DNA of 64,000 nucleotides, from assembly GCA_029964075.1 (NCBI GenBank), contig CM057147.1:29347513-29411512 (forward strand), given 5' to 3'. Under the pieces are notes generated by a model that had not been told where the DNA came from, searched no databases, and saw only the letters and a list, made by a program, of their open reading frames with translations. A program made the position numbers and the translations under genes. This DNA comes from Patiria pectinifera. Lineage: Eukaryota; Echinodermata; Asteroidea; Valvatida; Asterinidae. Below, piece after piece: positions 12,901 through 24,320 of this stretch. Each line of letters starts with the position of its first letter. Within the stretch, counting starts at the first letter, position 1.

Positions 12901-15900
12901 TCCAACGCTGGTCGGCTGACCAGCGTTGGAAAAATACAATTTTTCTTGAAAATGTCAGCACACCAGGAGGTCACGATTTACAGGATGCTTCAGACTGTCA
13001 TTCCCTTACAGTCCAGCAAGGTATTTAGTGATAATTTGATCATTTCGTTTTGTAATGTTTGCAATTGTTGTATCTTCCCTTTAACATGTTTAAACTGGAA
13101 TATATAACATTTGCAAACATCAAAAAACAAAACTACCAAATTATCCTGACAAACTTAGTGAATGACGGTCTAAAGCATCCGGTAAAACGTTGGCCCCTGG
13201 TGTGCTGTCATTTTCAAGAAAAGTGGTATTTTTGTATTGATTTCCAATGCAGAATTCCAATGCAGCCAGCAAAATTCTACCAAATTTTCATCGGGCAAAG
13301 ACAAGGCCCTCAGTATTTCACCAACCAATTTTGAAGTCTCAATTTAATTTTTAAAGAAGACTTTTCTTCCATATTTTGCACATCAGAGGAAAGTCATGTG
13401 ATTTCAAATTGAAGCTAAAGAAAGACTAGACTGGTACATGTCCCACCATGGTCCAATCATGTCAACTGTTTAAAAAGACAGACCTCTTCATTAGTCTGGT
13501 GGCTGGCTATGGAGAAATATGTAGAAATAGAGACTAGTACCAGACATGCCGGACGTTTCCTTGGCACAGTTGATTGATGAAGTACTGAAGGGTTGTTGGA
13601 CTGGTTGTTTCAGATGCCAGTCTATTTTCTTGTGTTGCATGTTTTCAATAGCTTCAGTTTTGGGACGCTCATACGCAGTATTGACAGTCCTAAATTTTTG
13701 GACTAAGATTCACTCTGTTTTCTCCAAACTTTATGTAAAGAGCTGAAACTTCAACCATTTTGTCAACCGGCTACTTAAGATTTGGTTAATTGTGTTGCTT
13801 CCAAAAGCAAATTAAAAATGCATAAATGCAATGATACTATCATTAACTTATTAGTCATTCGCTGTTTCATGTCCGTAATTTTCAGGCCAGGTGGTTGGCA
13901 CATTATCGCAAGGCTCATTTGTGGCCATCATCGAATCCGTCCAGCTGGCCTTTGACTACATGAACCAGAGAGCTGGCCAAATCACCTTAATTCAGGATGG
14001 ATCGATGGTCTACGAGTACCATATCATTGTGGACTACTCTAAGGTGAAGTTGCTTACCTACATGTACTTATTTTTAAAATAAATCATGATTTCCAGAAAG
14101 AGATGGGAGATTTCTGTACATAAAAATCGATGCTAGATGTTAAACGATTGTCAGAAATAAATTAGTTACGATGACAAGTTTAGTCTAGGGGCTAGACGTT
14201 GTTATGGTTTGATACACGATAACCCACTGCCGTGATAACTGGCTGCGAGAGGGCGCTATCACGACCAACCACAGACTTGTCAGTAGCAACATCTAGGACA
14301 TTTTCTAAAATCCCCCCCCCTGAAAAATTGGGGAAACTAGGGCGCATGCGCGACTTTGCTGGCAATAACAGTTCATTTTCAGTCCCACATATACAATTGT
14401 ACACATAACACAAGAGCTGGCCAGTGAATTTTCACAAAAGTCCTGCTGCATCCTTTATACAACTGGAAGACATTTGAGAGTTTGCTTTGGAACTTCTATG
14501 AATTTTTTTGAATCGTGTGCTGCATATTAGACCAAACAGGTGCGCGCGCATTACACATCCAATAGGAATTGGCCTAGACGTTGTTCCGATGGGTTTGTGG
14601 GTGATATTGGTTGGTCGTGATAGCGCCCTCTCGGGTCATCGCGGCGGCGGGTTATCGCGTATCATACCATAACAACGTCTAGACCCTAGACTATCACAAG
14701 TTTGGATTAGTACATCAGATATCCTCTTGAGCAGAGATGTTAAGAGGTTGGGAGACCACTAGCATGGTGCTCGATCAGTATTCGGCCGGCTGATGGTTGA
14801 ATGAATCCTGCAGTCAATTTTGTGTGTTCACCCCAATATTGATTTAAAATTCAAAGTTATGTTGATGAGAACTCTACTTGCTCTATGTTAGACATGTTAG
14901 ACATTGGGTTAACCGCCATATCTCCTACGCTGCAAACACCCATTGGCACATTCTTTGCACTGGAACTTTCAAGCGGATTCAAGGTTTATGTTATTTTGTA
15001 ATGCTGGCTTTACTCCACCTGTCTCCAAGGGTGGGTCCAGAACCAAATCTTAGAGGAGGGAGGGAGGTGGGGGGGGGGAGGATTGACCAGATGCTGTAAA
15101 TTGAAAAAAGTGGCTGGGATTGGGGGGGGGGGGGAGCTGAACACCATGAGATTCTTGGGGTGCTCCACTTTTTGTAATATCTCATTTTAGTCATATGTAA
15201 GAAATGAGAAGCATTGAATTAAAACAGGTTGTCTTCACTGCTGTTCTGATTTTATGTATCAAAGAAAAAAATGGCCCCTGTTGCCTGCCCCCCTTCCCTC
15301 CTCCAAATTGCCTACCCCCCTCCCCATCTTTGAATCCGCGTTTCCTCTCTTAGTCCTTCAAAATCCCCCAAAACCTTGTGAATTGTGAACAACAGGTTCA
15401 ATTCTTTAGAGAAGCTTTGAACAACATGTAAATGACTATGCCGTTTGTTTGTTTGTTTGTCACTCGTTGCCTAGTCTGGGTCCAAGACAGGATTCAAGAC
15501 ATTTATTCCCCTAATGCAGCTTCTCCCTAACAAGCACGGTGAAGTCGCTGCAGTGGTAGAGATCTCTATCAATAAGATCAACCACATCCTGGCTCGGGAA
15601 TTTCGGCAGCGTTACCCTGGAAATTCCGAGCATAAACCACACACGTGTGTCAGTGTGAGTCCAGCGCAGGCCAGGTATGCTCGGAATTTTCTGGGAAGCG
15701 CTGCCGAAATTCCCAAAACTTGATCTGGTTGATCTTATTGATGGAGACCTCTACCACTGTGGTGGCTTAACCGGGCTTGTCAAAGAACAGCAGTACTATT
15801 AGGGGAATAAAATCCACTAATCCAGCCTTGGACCGAGACTAATTATTGCCTTGAGTTTGTGAATTTTCAAATGTTTGTTTTTGTGTGGTTGACTTTCAGC

Positions 15901-18900
15901 AAGTGGAATACATCATCAACACTCAGATCAAGACATGCCAAATGCTCCCCCTCCCTGCAGGAACTAACATGTCCCACTGTATTCCAGGTGAGTTTTAGAA
16001 GATTGGATTTGTGGACTTGGCTGAGCATTCCTCATCATTTCTGATAAATTAATTTCACTTTTGCTGAATGCGTATTTCAATACATGGATTGCATTCAGGA
16101 GCCATCTTTGACATGTTTTTTTGTTTGTTAAAGCTACAGTCCATCATTTGCAGCTATCTGAAAAGTAACTGGCGTAATTATTGTTGAAAAACATACTTGG
16201 TTGAAAGATAAGGGGACTAAACTCCCTGTGAAATTGTTCTTTCTGGCAAGCTGTTATTTTGAAGAAAGAAGGCCTTTCCAACGTTGCTTCTTAAGACGCA
16301 CCATAGGAAATTCAAATTAGTAGTTCATTTTGTTTTTCGGCGAAGCACGCGCAAGCATTGGCACGACGCACACGCACGCGCAATTGCTATAATTCATCAG
16401 ATTAGTGCGCGACATTGTGTAGCTGCAATCAGCTCAGTGAGAACGTCCTGGACGCTGAATTCAGGCCCAATTCAAAACATGATTCAGCAACTTTTGATTT
16501 GAAATTGAGATCCTAGAATGCTGTTTTTCTTGGAATATATAGCTGAAGCTGAGCTGAAACTTCATCAGGTTAGTTGCTCAGTACCCTTCTTTAGATTTTG
16601 AGCACTTTCGTTGCTTCAAACGAACAAAATGCACAAATTACAAATGATGGACTACTTTAATTTTCAGCAATGTATACGTGTAAGGACACAATACTGGAGA
16701 ACAAATTAGGGCCATGGGGATCAAAAATAAAATTGGTTGTATTAATTTTGTTTCCCTTTTGTAATGCTCAACCGGCCTTCCCTCAATAGAAAATAATAAT
16801 GAGAAGATAAGTTTTAAAGCATCTTTCCTTTATTAGCAGCTTTATGTTGGTGATAAAGGGAAAGTTAACGTTAGTTACATGGTGTCCACTTCTTGCTTGT
16901 TACCAGACCATAATTGTCAGAAATGGAGATTATTGTAGTTTCTTTATTGCAATATAGGGCCTAAGCTATTCATTGCTGAAAATCAAAAATTTAGACGATT
17001 TTTTTTTTATATAATATTTTGTCGCAAATTTAACAAGTGGACACCGTAACTAACGTTAAATAAAATGAGAGATTTAGCTGTTAAACCATTTTAATAGCAG
17101 ATCAATTGAAAATTTTATGACCACAGTGTCTCACAGTAAGGACCTCAGAGGGAAATTCATCCATTAAACATTATGTTCCTTTCACGATCTTATATGGACC
17201 TCTTTTGACAATCTCTGTATCAAAATGTTACGTAAGTTACATGTGGACACCACATGCCTTCATAATTTACATTACTTTATATTATTATTGAGCCCAAAAC
17301 TAATATTAAATTGTTGTTCTCCATACTACCAAAGGGACCCATTTAAACTAATAAACAGCAATATTCCACTGGAAAGTTGTTGCTTGGGGATATTAACTAT
17401 TGTATTATACAAAGTGCACATTGTAACTAATGCAACTTTGGTGTCCAGCTGTAACTAACGTTAAATCACATGCATGGCATTTTTACTCCTATTGCTCTGG
17501 ATATCACAGTAAATATTTTAAACTGCTAGATACTCCTTAGAAAGTAATGTGCTCTTCAAAACCATTTAGCTATTATTTACTTTTCTACCCCTGTAGCTTT
17601 ATAATTACGTTAGTTACACCATTTAGTGGACACCATTTATCATTAGTTACATAGTGTAGAATGACTGATTTTTTTTAATGTAGATCAAATGTCCTAATTG
17701 TGATTAGATATATTGGTACATGTACACATGTAGAGTACAACATCACTGTTAGAGTATTTGGCCTTCCCTCCTAACACATAATGAATTAGGCATTCATTAT
17801 GTTGAATAAAAATGGACACCAAAGTGGTGACCCACCCTTAAATCTGAATTAAGGAGAGGTCAAGTTTAAAAACTTATGTCATTGTGTATAAAGGAACTGA
17901 TATTATGCTTCTGAAGACTCTATCATCTGAAATTACTGTAGGATATACTAAGGAGGGTTTATAAAGACCCCAGTAAATATGCTAAATAGGTTACGTTAAA
18001 TAGTTTATCTGGCGTCCCTGTGCACAAACCAGAAATATTTTGAATACAGGTTACCTGTATTTGTAAAATTCATTCCATTACTAACAACTTCAATACAATA
18101 TTCATCTGAGGAAATAAATTGTAAGCGTGTTTTTAATTCATTCAAAAAGGTTTATTTGTTATGTCCCGTTTTTAAGTGGTATTTCGAGGTAAATTTTCAC
18201 CAAAATCAAGAATTTTACCACTAAAAAATGAAAATTGTGGATTTTTAAAATTTTTATTTATCCCTTCATACTTGTACCTAACATGTTAAACCACCAAAAC
18301 AGACTTTACCCAACTATTTAGTTATCAGGAGTGACAACATTGAGTTCCACCCTAAAATTAGCCAGTATTGTGTCCTTACACATACACAAGTCTACCCTTG
18401 CATACCTATTGAGCAAAAGCACTCTCCTCAAATATGGCTGCAGTAAAAAAGAAAAAAGTGAAGTCTGTCACAAGCCAATGTGGCCCAACAGGCCGGAATT
18501 TATCTCCGGTTTAGTAGCATGAAACGAATGAGAATATTTGTGTTCCCCCTGGACGGGATGCTAGTCCATCGCAGGTTACTCCCCAGCTAATGCCGGTACC
18601 CATTCGTACTCCTGGGTGGAGAGAGGCAAGTGGGGTGAAGTGGCTTGCCCAAGGACACAACATATGGCCAGCAACTGGATTCGAACCCCTGACTTTCTGA
18701 TCATGAATTGCAAACCCTAACCACTTGGCCACACTTCCCCAAATGGCTACAGTGCTAACAATCAATTTGGGCGATTCACAATGCAGTGTGCCTCCAAGAG
18801 TTTGCCACGGAAAGTTCATTTTTCCCAGTGTATTGTGGGAGATGGTCGACAAATTCCCAGCACGGGACATTTGAAATTGTTAGTTTTTCCATCAGTAGTT

Positions 18901-21900
18901 TTGTAAGTGTATGATTCGAGTATCTGTTTGCCCTTTTCTTTTCTTTTTATCAATATCATGTTTTTTTGTAAGGCGGCAGAACGCCATGATTCAATCTATA
19001 AGAAATTATCTCAAGTTGTCCACTGACACTCATTCAAATGGGCCATGTTTTGTCGACTGTAATCTTGAAAAATGGACTCTCCATGGCAAACTCTTGTTGG
19101 CGCACTGCATTGTGAATCGCCCGAATTGCAGTGAAAAGTGAATGTGTAACGTCAGGGTTATTTTTGGCCGAATAACACCCGTCTTGAAAGACAAAATATT
19201 TCAACCATTTAGTTAAAAATTTAGTCAAACACTCCGATTCCCTGCAACGAGGTGATATTTGTTATGATGACAGGTCGTAGCAAGCAGCCAAGTTCAAGTA
19301 CAACACAGACTAGATCTGTTGGGTGCTCTGTTGGGTGTAGTGTCCCTCGTCTGCCCAATCTTGAATTGGTTTAGAAAAGAACAAATCAGTCATTTTGTCA
19401 ATGCTTTACTCTGGTTTTTGTTCTTGGTTTCCTAGATGATGCAGATTATGTCAGCACATATTACTTCGGGGACTACCTGATGATGGCAGACTCCTTCTCT
19501 TATGCCGTGAAGGAGGGAGCGCTGGAAGGCACGGCCATTTTCTCTGTCTCCAAGGGTGACTGCATCCCTACCAGCGTCACGTTCATGGGTGCACAGCAAG
19601 GAAGTACGTCAACTTCTTCTTTTGATGCTTTCTACCTTTTTAGTGACTTAATATTTTCTTTTATAATTTCAAGCAGTCTACACCTTTTATACACACCAGG
19701 GCCCAGTTTTATAGTGCTGCTAAGTACACAATTTTCTGCTAACAGATCCTTTGTCTTTTTCATTGAGACTGTGAGCAGTAAACACATTAAAAGCACGCTT
19801 AACCCCCGACAAAAAATTTGCTTAAATTAGTGATGTAACAATAGAATTCTCTATGCGCGTGCAACCGTTAGCACATCCAAGTCATGAAATAGAATTTGGA
19901 TGAAATAAGTGAGCACAATATTCTGTTATAGTTAGCACAACTTTTCTGCTTGCTCTAAACCCTAACCTGCCCAATTCTTTAAAATACTCTTTGCAAAATA
20001 GAGGATTTTGCAGAATTGAGGCTATATGGCAAAAATGTGTGGCTGATTTTGGAGGATACACTTTGTCAAGGTCTTGGGCCGAACCTTGTGTTGTTTATGC
20101 TCAGCCGTGATTAAATTTAGGCCGGGATTATACTTGAAATCCTCCACACTGCTCCAGGATGTCACTGACTCTGCCTCAACATATTGACAGTGATTGCTGG
20201 AGGATTTTGTAGGATTGAGGAAGTGGTCACCCCTCCAAGGACCACATTCGGGGAATAAAAGAGGATTTTGCAGGATGGAGGCTGCATGCAATTTATGGAG
20301 GCAGTTTGAATATTTTGCAAGATTGAGGTTGCATCTTGGCCAAAATGCTTCTAGAGGGAGTTAGGGTTAAGCTACTTTATGAAAGAGGGCCCAGTCTTTT
20401 CTGATATTATATTCTCTAACGGTTTCAGTCAGTTTGACCCCTTTCACACTACAACATGAGGTTATACCTAGGGTTGACGGCAAACCTGTGTTAACCCCAA
20501 GTTTAAGGGTTAAAGATAGCGTTTACAACTGTAATCTGAGTTGCAAATGACTTGTAATTGACTGCCTATATTGGCTTGTGATTAACTTTCGAATGAAGCG
20601 TGAGTTATGTGGGATTGACTTGTGATTGACTTAACAGGGCTGTGTATCGGAACCGTGTTCCTGAGTACCCGACCGTTGATGTCAGGAACTGGATTATGGG
20701 ATCGGGTACCCCTAACCAAATTTACAAATTACTTGCTCTGGAACAAACTACCCAATCACATCCAGGAAGCCCCAACCTGGACGTTTTCAAAGCTAATCTT
20801 AAAACCCATCTGTTCACTGCAAATGATGTATAATGTTAGTGTTTTCCTCTGTTATTTGTTAAGCGCATTGGGATCCCGTGTAAAATGCGCTTGATAAGAA
20901 TGGTTTATTATTATTATTATTATTGCTAACTTCTCCGTCAATGAAAAAAAACCAAGGTTTTGCATGTCGTTTGTGGAGAATTTTCAAAATGAAAGCAGAG
21001 TTGTAATGACTCGAGTCAATGACTCGACTCGAGTCCGACTCGAGTCACATTTTTTGGCGACTCGACTCGACTCGAGTCCCGATGGGTAAACGACTCGACT
21101 CGACTCGAGTCACTGCTAGCAAATGACTCGACTCGACTCGAGTCCCTCATCAGAATGACTCGACTCGACTCGAGGAAGGCTAATAAGACTCGAGTCCCAA
21201 AATAAAAGCAAAACTTACTTGCGAAAAATATTTGCAATGACTAACGCTGCGCCGTTCGCATTGCCAGTTTTTGTTCACGTCACGTTAATATTGGCGAATA
21301 ATGTACGTTTATATACAGCGGCCATCTGTTTCCTTCCTCCATAATGAAACAACAAACATACACCGTGTCGCGGACTCCCACCTTGTGGTTCTATAGCATG
21401 TAATGCTAAACCCGGAACCAGACTTAAAACGCATTTCTCAATCCGTGGTTTCATCATTGGTTTCGGGCGATTTTGAAGTTCTTGGTGGAACGCTGGCTTA
21501 AATTCATGTTCCGATTTCACACCAAAAAAAAATGGATACGGACGGGTCCACCTTTAAATAATCAGTAACAGTTTTGTATAATGCAATTAGGTTTTAACGT
21601 TGTCAGCGATCAGCGAACAACAAAATCTAGACCCGAAGCCAAACCAGTTATAAGACCGAAGTTTCACATCTTCTTATCTGTGACGTGAGCTAGCAATGGA
21701 AACTGTTGGTTGGGTACCATACAGCAAACTTTATGTCTTTGGATTTCCGTAATAGACTGATGCCTTGTATTCTTTCTCTGTTGTGTTTGTTGCTTTTTAT
21801 TGTAATTTAGTGTTCAAATATTTGTGACTCGAATTGACTCGAGCTAAATACTTGACTCGACTCGACTCGACTCGAGCACACTCTGTGACTCGACTCGACT

Positions 21901-23800
21901 CGACTCGACCGTGTTGACCTAATGACTCGACTCGACTCGAGTCACTTCTTTAAAATGACTCGACTCGACTCGAGTCACAAAAATCAGTGACTCGTTACAA
22001 CTCTGAATGAAAGCCAGGCCACATGGGAGAACAAAACATATTGGATGTTTATGACGCTCATTAAAGTTGCAGTGTACACAGTAAAGCTATAAAGCCCACT
22101 GATACGCACTTGTATCTTGCTGTATTAACGCACGGAAGTGGTAGTATTATCTTGTGGACTTTTATGAACAATTTCAACAGCAATTTCCAAGATTCGAATT
22201 TTGGGGTTGGGTTCTTTAACCCCATGGGCCGGGGAAGCGGTCATGGCCGCGGCCGCTAATCCTCATTGGAATGCAGTTGCCAGCTGTGGTATGCCGTGGC
22301 ACACAGCTAGTGGGTAGTTCCACAGCTGCTGCTTTTGTGCAGTCCCGCTACCACACAAAGGCTGTGCAGTCATGCGGGCCACTTGCTCTATGTGTGGAGG
22401 AATGTCCCCATTACACCCCGTCCTTAAGGGGTTAACGGGTACCCGGGTACCCATGCATCATGCAATCGGGTACCCAGATACTGCCGGGACTTGTAAATGC
22501 ACACCCTGAGATTGGCTTGGCATTGACTTGTGATTCACTTGCGATTGAATTGTGATTGACTTGCGATTGAATTGTGATTGACTTGCAATTGAATTGTGAT
22601 TGAATTGTGATTGACTTGCGATTGAATTGTGATTGACTTGCAATTGACTTGTGATTCACTTGCGATTGAATTGTGATTGAATTGTGATTGACTTGCGATT
22701 GAATTGTGATTGACTTGCAATTGACTTGTGATTGACTTGCGATTGAATTGTGATTGAATTGTGATTGACTTGCGATTGAATTGTGATTGACTTGCGATTG
22801 AATTGTGATTGACGTGTGATTGACTTGTAATTGACTTGCCAAAGACTTGTGATACATGTAGACTTGCGATCGGCTTGTGATAGACTTGAGAATGGTTTGT
22901 GACTTGGCTTTCTATCGATGAACCTTTGATTGACTTGATGATCTCAGCTTATTCTCCCCCTCTCTGTCCCCCTTGGTCTGTCCAGCACCAGTCCTTGAGG
23001 TCGCTGGCTTTGTCAACTACACCTATGGAATCCAAAACCCTGCCAAGTACTTTACCGTTCCTGACTACTGCTCTCAGGTGAGACTCACTTACATTGAATT
23101 TCATCCCTCCAGCAAGGGCGGAGCCAAGCTAACTACTCCCCCCAATTGACAAACCAATGTTTAGTTAATTTGGAAAAACATCCTTAAAGGGAATATACAA
23201 CATTTGCTTTTGATGTAATCTTCAGAGTTGGATGGATTTGGGGGATCGGTATTTTCATAGCAAATATTGTTACACTGACACTGAAGTTTGGTGTTCGTAG
23301 ATGCTGGAAAAACCAAGAAAAACAACCATGTTCTTGTTGTGTGGTTCCCTGACCCCACTTAAATTGAAATTGAGCAATTTATAGACGTTGGAGAATTGTG
23401 AGGTCAAGGAACTAGTCTAGACAAGGCTTGTACCCGATGTGTAATCGAATGCAAAGAAATTCAGACTAACTAAAATATGGTAAATTGTGGGCAGTATTTG
23501 TAAAAATGCTAATTTTCGGATGCTGGTCGGCCGACCAGCTGTACATGCCCTTTAATGTAAATTTTGTTCCTTGTGTGAACATGGCCCTTTAATGTAAATT
23601 TTGTTCCTTGTATGTAATGCTCTTTAATGTAATTTTTTTTCCTTGTGTCAGGTTGTGTGTACGTGTCCCTTTAATGTAAATTTTGTTCCTTGTGTGTACA
23701 TGGCCCTTTGATGTAAATTTTGTTCCTTGTGTGTTTTTTTCAGCAGGCGTCCAGTCAAGAACCCAGGCAGTACAACTCGTTCATCCACAGATTCTTTTGA
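9990..23800 (+). CDS. ependymin-related protein, copy 2 (complete, 6 exons)
   Basis: Exons: 9990-10089, 13886-14043, 15900-15987, 19436-19603, 22986-23077 and 23744-23800 (stop TGA). All junctions are GT-AG, the phases are 1, 0, 1, 1, 0, and the product is 220 aa, the usual family length. The start is the second in-frame ATG of its reading frame (context AACATGG), because it opens directly on a signal peptide (MAVKAVLVWILAVVATSVAQ). Next comes the cysteine pair C23-C24 (KKCCYPDQF), then C99, C113, C158 (SKGDC) and C200 (VPDYC), the six-cysteine pattern of deuterostome ependymin-related proteins. Sequons are NMS (109) and NYT (182). It should be a secreted glycoprotein; its ligand cannot be inferred. 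It stands in head-to-tail order with copies 1 and 3. The introns hold most of the region's transposons. No break is seen. Confidence 0.93.
10353..11101. mobile_element. TIR element with 9-bp TSD (Mutator-like type)
   Basis: The inverted ends of about 65 bp or more start TAGACCCGTGAA and include ACGCCACGTTGTTGTGTCAT on both sides. The flanks share CTGTAGGGC (10344-10352 and 11102-11110), a 9-bp TSD. The element is 749 bp with no transposase. Long TIRs plus 9-bp TSDs suggest the Mutator-like superfamily. It sits in intron 1 of copy 2, only 36 bp from the next element. Confidence 0.85.
11138..12022. mobile_element. TIR element whose ends are minisatellite arrays
   Basis: It is flanked by TTTAAGAC on both sides (11130-11137 and 12023-12030), an 8-bp TSD. 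The ends carry TGTCGGACACTTCGCCCC and, inverted, TGTCGGACGCTTCGCCCC, and continue as inverted arrays of a 15-bp unit (GGGGCGAAGTGGGGAT and variants). The left array (about 11148-11278) is short and reads on the - strand. The right array (11659-12018) holds more than 20 units on the + strand. The 380-bp spacer between them is non-coding. The Gly/Arg/Trp-rich open frames here are products of the repeat. Confidence 0.85.
12568..12925. repeat. dispersed repeat, copy a (partner at 23183-23545)
   Basis: About 360 bp are shared with 23183-23545 in the same orientation, including ACAACATTTGCTTTTG, GCAAATATTGTTA, GGAAAAACCAAGAAAA and a terminal GCTGGTCGGCTGACCAGC palindrome. Both copies lie in introns of ependymin-related copy 2. 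No coding potential or clear TIR was seen. Confidence 0.75.
14181..14693. mobile_element. TAGTCTAGGG element, solo copy, with 9-bp TSD
   Basis: Long inverted ends of about 90 bp start TAGTCTAGGG and continue CTAGACGTTGTTATGG and CGATAACCC. The flanks are TGACAAGTT (14172-14180) and TCACAAGTT (14694-14702), a 9-bp TSD with one mismatch. At 513 bp it has no coding capacity. Related copies start at 27883 and 40032. Confidence 0.85.
15472..15841. mobile_element. palindromic fold-back element
   Basis: Two arms of about 170 bp pair with each other almost end to end. Matching blocks include TTATTCCCCTAAT, CAATAAGATCAACCA and GGGAATTTCGGCAGCG. The ends are TAGTCTGGGTCC and the complement of GGACCGAGACTA. 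The possible 9-bp flanks differ at three positions, so the TSD is uncertain. The terminus resembles that of the element at 14181. Confidence 0.75.
16132..16656. mobile_element. TTAA-flanked TIR element
   Basis: TTAA lies at 16128-16131 and 16657-16660. The ends AGCTACAGTCCATCATTTG and the complement of CAAATGATGGACTACT match apart from small gaps. The element is 525 bp and non-coding. TTAA targets are typical of piggyBac and Kolobok elements; which of the two cannot be decided here. Confidence 0.65.
16866..17830. repeat. cluster of GTTAGTTAC / GTGTCCAC motifs in both orientations
   Basis: A composite motif, ACGTTAGTTAC followed by GTGTCCACT or preceded by its complement, occurs at 16866-16891, 17035-17059 (inverted), 17230-17251 (variant), 17441-17460 (inverted) and 17606-17634. 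Partial matches extend to about 17830. Units are spaced about 170-200 bp apart in intron 3 of copy 2. The spacers are AT-rich and unrelated. No known class was recognised. Confidence 0.65.
18521..18741 (-). mobile_element. tRNA-derived SINE
   Basis: On the - strand a head with a box A-like TGGCCAAGTGGTTAGG and box B GGTTCGAATCC is followed by a body containing CTTGGGCAAGCCACTTCACC, GGGTACCGGCATTAGC and GATGGACTAGCATCCCGTCC. The body is not tRNA-like, so this is a SINE and not a tRNA gene. It lies in intron 3 of copy 2. Confidence 0.75.
18755..19137. repeat. inverted repeat pair, probable TIR element
   Basis: The left arm around 18766-18830 contains GGGCGATTCACAATGCAGTG and AAGAGTTTGCCA. The right arm around 19070-19137 contains its complement. 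The spacer of about 250 bp is non-coding. The element's ends are not resolved because the SINE abuts the left arm. Confidence 0.55.
19695..20393. mobile_element. TIR element with GGGCCCAGTTTTATAG-type ends
   Basis: The left end GGGCCCAGTTTTATAGTGCTGC pairs with the complement of the right end (GGGCCCTCTTTCATAAAGTAGC). It starts about 90 bp after the donor of exon 4 of copy 2. It is a relative of the pair at 7553-8335. The TSD is not clear. Confidence 0.5.
20640..20930 (+). pseudogene. LINE reverse-transcriptase 3' end, frameshifted remnant
   Basis: Two overlapping frames together read like the C-terminal end of a CR1/L2-type LINE ORF2. One frame gives LLWNKLPNHIQEAP and the other continues FKANLKTHLF, so a frameshift separates them. 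It is followed by GCGCATTGGGATCCCGTG-type sequence and a (TTA)n tail at about 20907-20925, the usual 3' end of such LINEs. It is a 5'-truncated, dead copy. Confidence 0.7.
20996..22005. mobile_element. hAT-like element with palindromic minisatellite ends
   Basis: The TSD is AATGAAAG (20988-20995 and 22006-22013). The ends are CAGAGTTGTAATGACTCG and the complement of CGTTACAACTCTG. Inside both ends are arrays of the self-complementary unit GACTCGACTCGACTCGAGTC (21006-21200 and 21825-21985), separated by a 620-bp unique, non-coding spacer. The CAGAG start and 8-bp TSD fit hAT. Confidence 0.85.
22511..22885. repeat. TTGYGATTGA minisatellite
   Basis: More than 25 units of about 11 bp (TTGTGATTGAC, TTGCGATTGAA and variants), often paired as 22-bp dimers, lie about 100 bp before exon 5 of copy 2. 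The open frames of repeated SQVNHNSI-like peptides across it come from the repeat and are not genes. Confidence 0.95.
23183..23545. repeat. dispersed repeat, copy b (partner at 12568-12925)
   Basis: Same family as the copy in intron 1 of the same gene, in the same orientation, here in intron 5. It ends in the palindrome GCTGGTCGGCCGACCAGC and passes directly into the minisatellite at 23549. Confidence 0.75.
23549..23737. repeat. CCCTTTAATGTAAATTTTGTTCCTTG minisatellite
   Basis: About five units of CCCTTTAATGTAAATTTTG plus TTCCTTGTGTG and a variable part, about 32-55 bp each. The array ends a few bases before the polypyrimidine tract and AG acceptor at 23743, so the last unit supplies the acceptor region of the final exon of copy 2. 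Confidence 0.85.
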
Positions 23801-24320
23801 ATGTGTAGGAGCAAGTTACGTTCATCCCCCCCCCCCTGATTTTAAGAAACCGAGAATGGGCAGTTTATCAAGCGAATTTTTTGGAGTTTATAAAACCATC
23901 CATCTCCCATCCGTCTCCTATTTGTATATTTAGCACTTTTACCTACAATGGGATTTGAAGTATATAGTACATGTATAGGCCATAATGCAGTTGTGAATGT
24001 CTTGATTTTTTTGACAATGAAATTTTCAAGTTAAATATTCCACTTCGCAAAATTTGCAAACGTTGCAGAGAAAAAAAAGTCTGACCTCAGTCATGACTAC
24101 GTGTAGATTTTTAATGACAATCTCACATACACCCAATATTTGATACCATAATTTTGTGCATGCACATCACTATCTGTAATTGAGGGTTTTTAAAAAATGA
24201 TTTTCATATACTATAAAACAATGTTGGTATTTTGTATCAGAAACTTTTAAAGTTTCTTTTTGTAATATGTGATTGGATATGTACTCAAGTTTTCAAAGGA
24301 ATCTAAACATCAAGTTTTAA

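Noticed and set aside
18511-18870. 119-residue frame on the - strand with WGSVAKWLGFAIHDQKVRG-like text
   Set aside because: The peptide is the translation of a tRNA-derived SINE; it has no intron or start-site support.
22432-22857. 141-residue frame of SQVNHNSI repeats on the - strand
   Set aside because: It is the TTGYGATTGA minisatellite read through; no splice, start context or family support.
22511-23737. Regularly spaced repeats that could suggest a CRISPR array
   Set aside because: The units are contiguous or nearly so, with no unique spacers of constant length, and the genome is clearly eukaryotic with introns.
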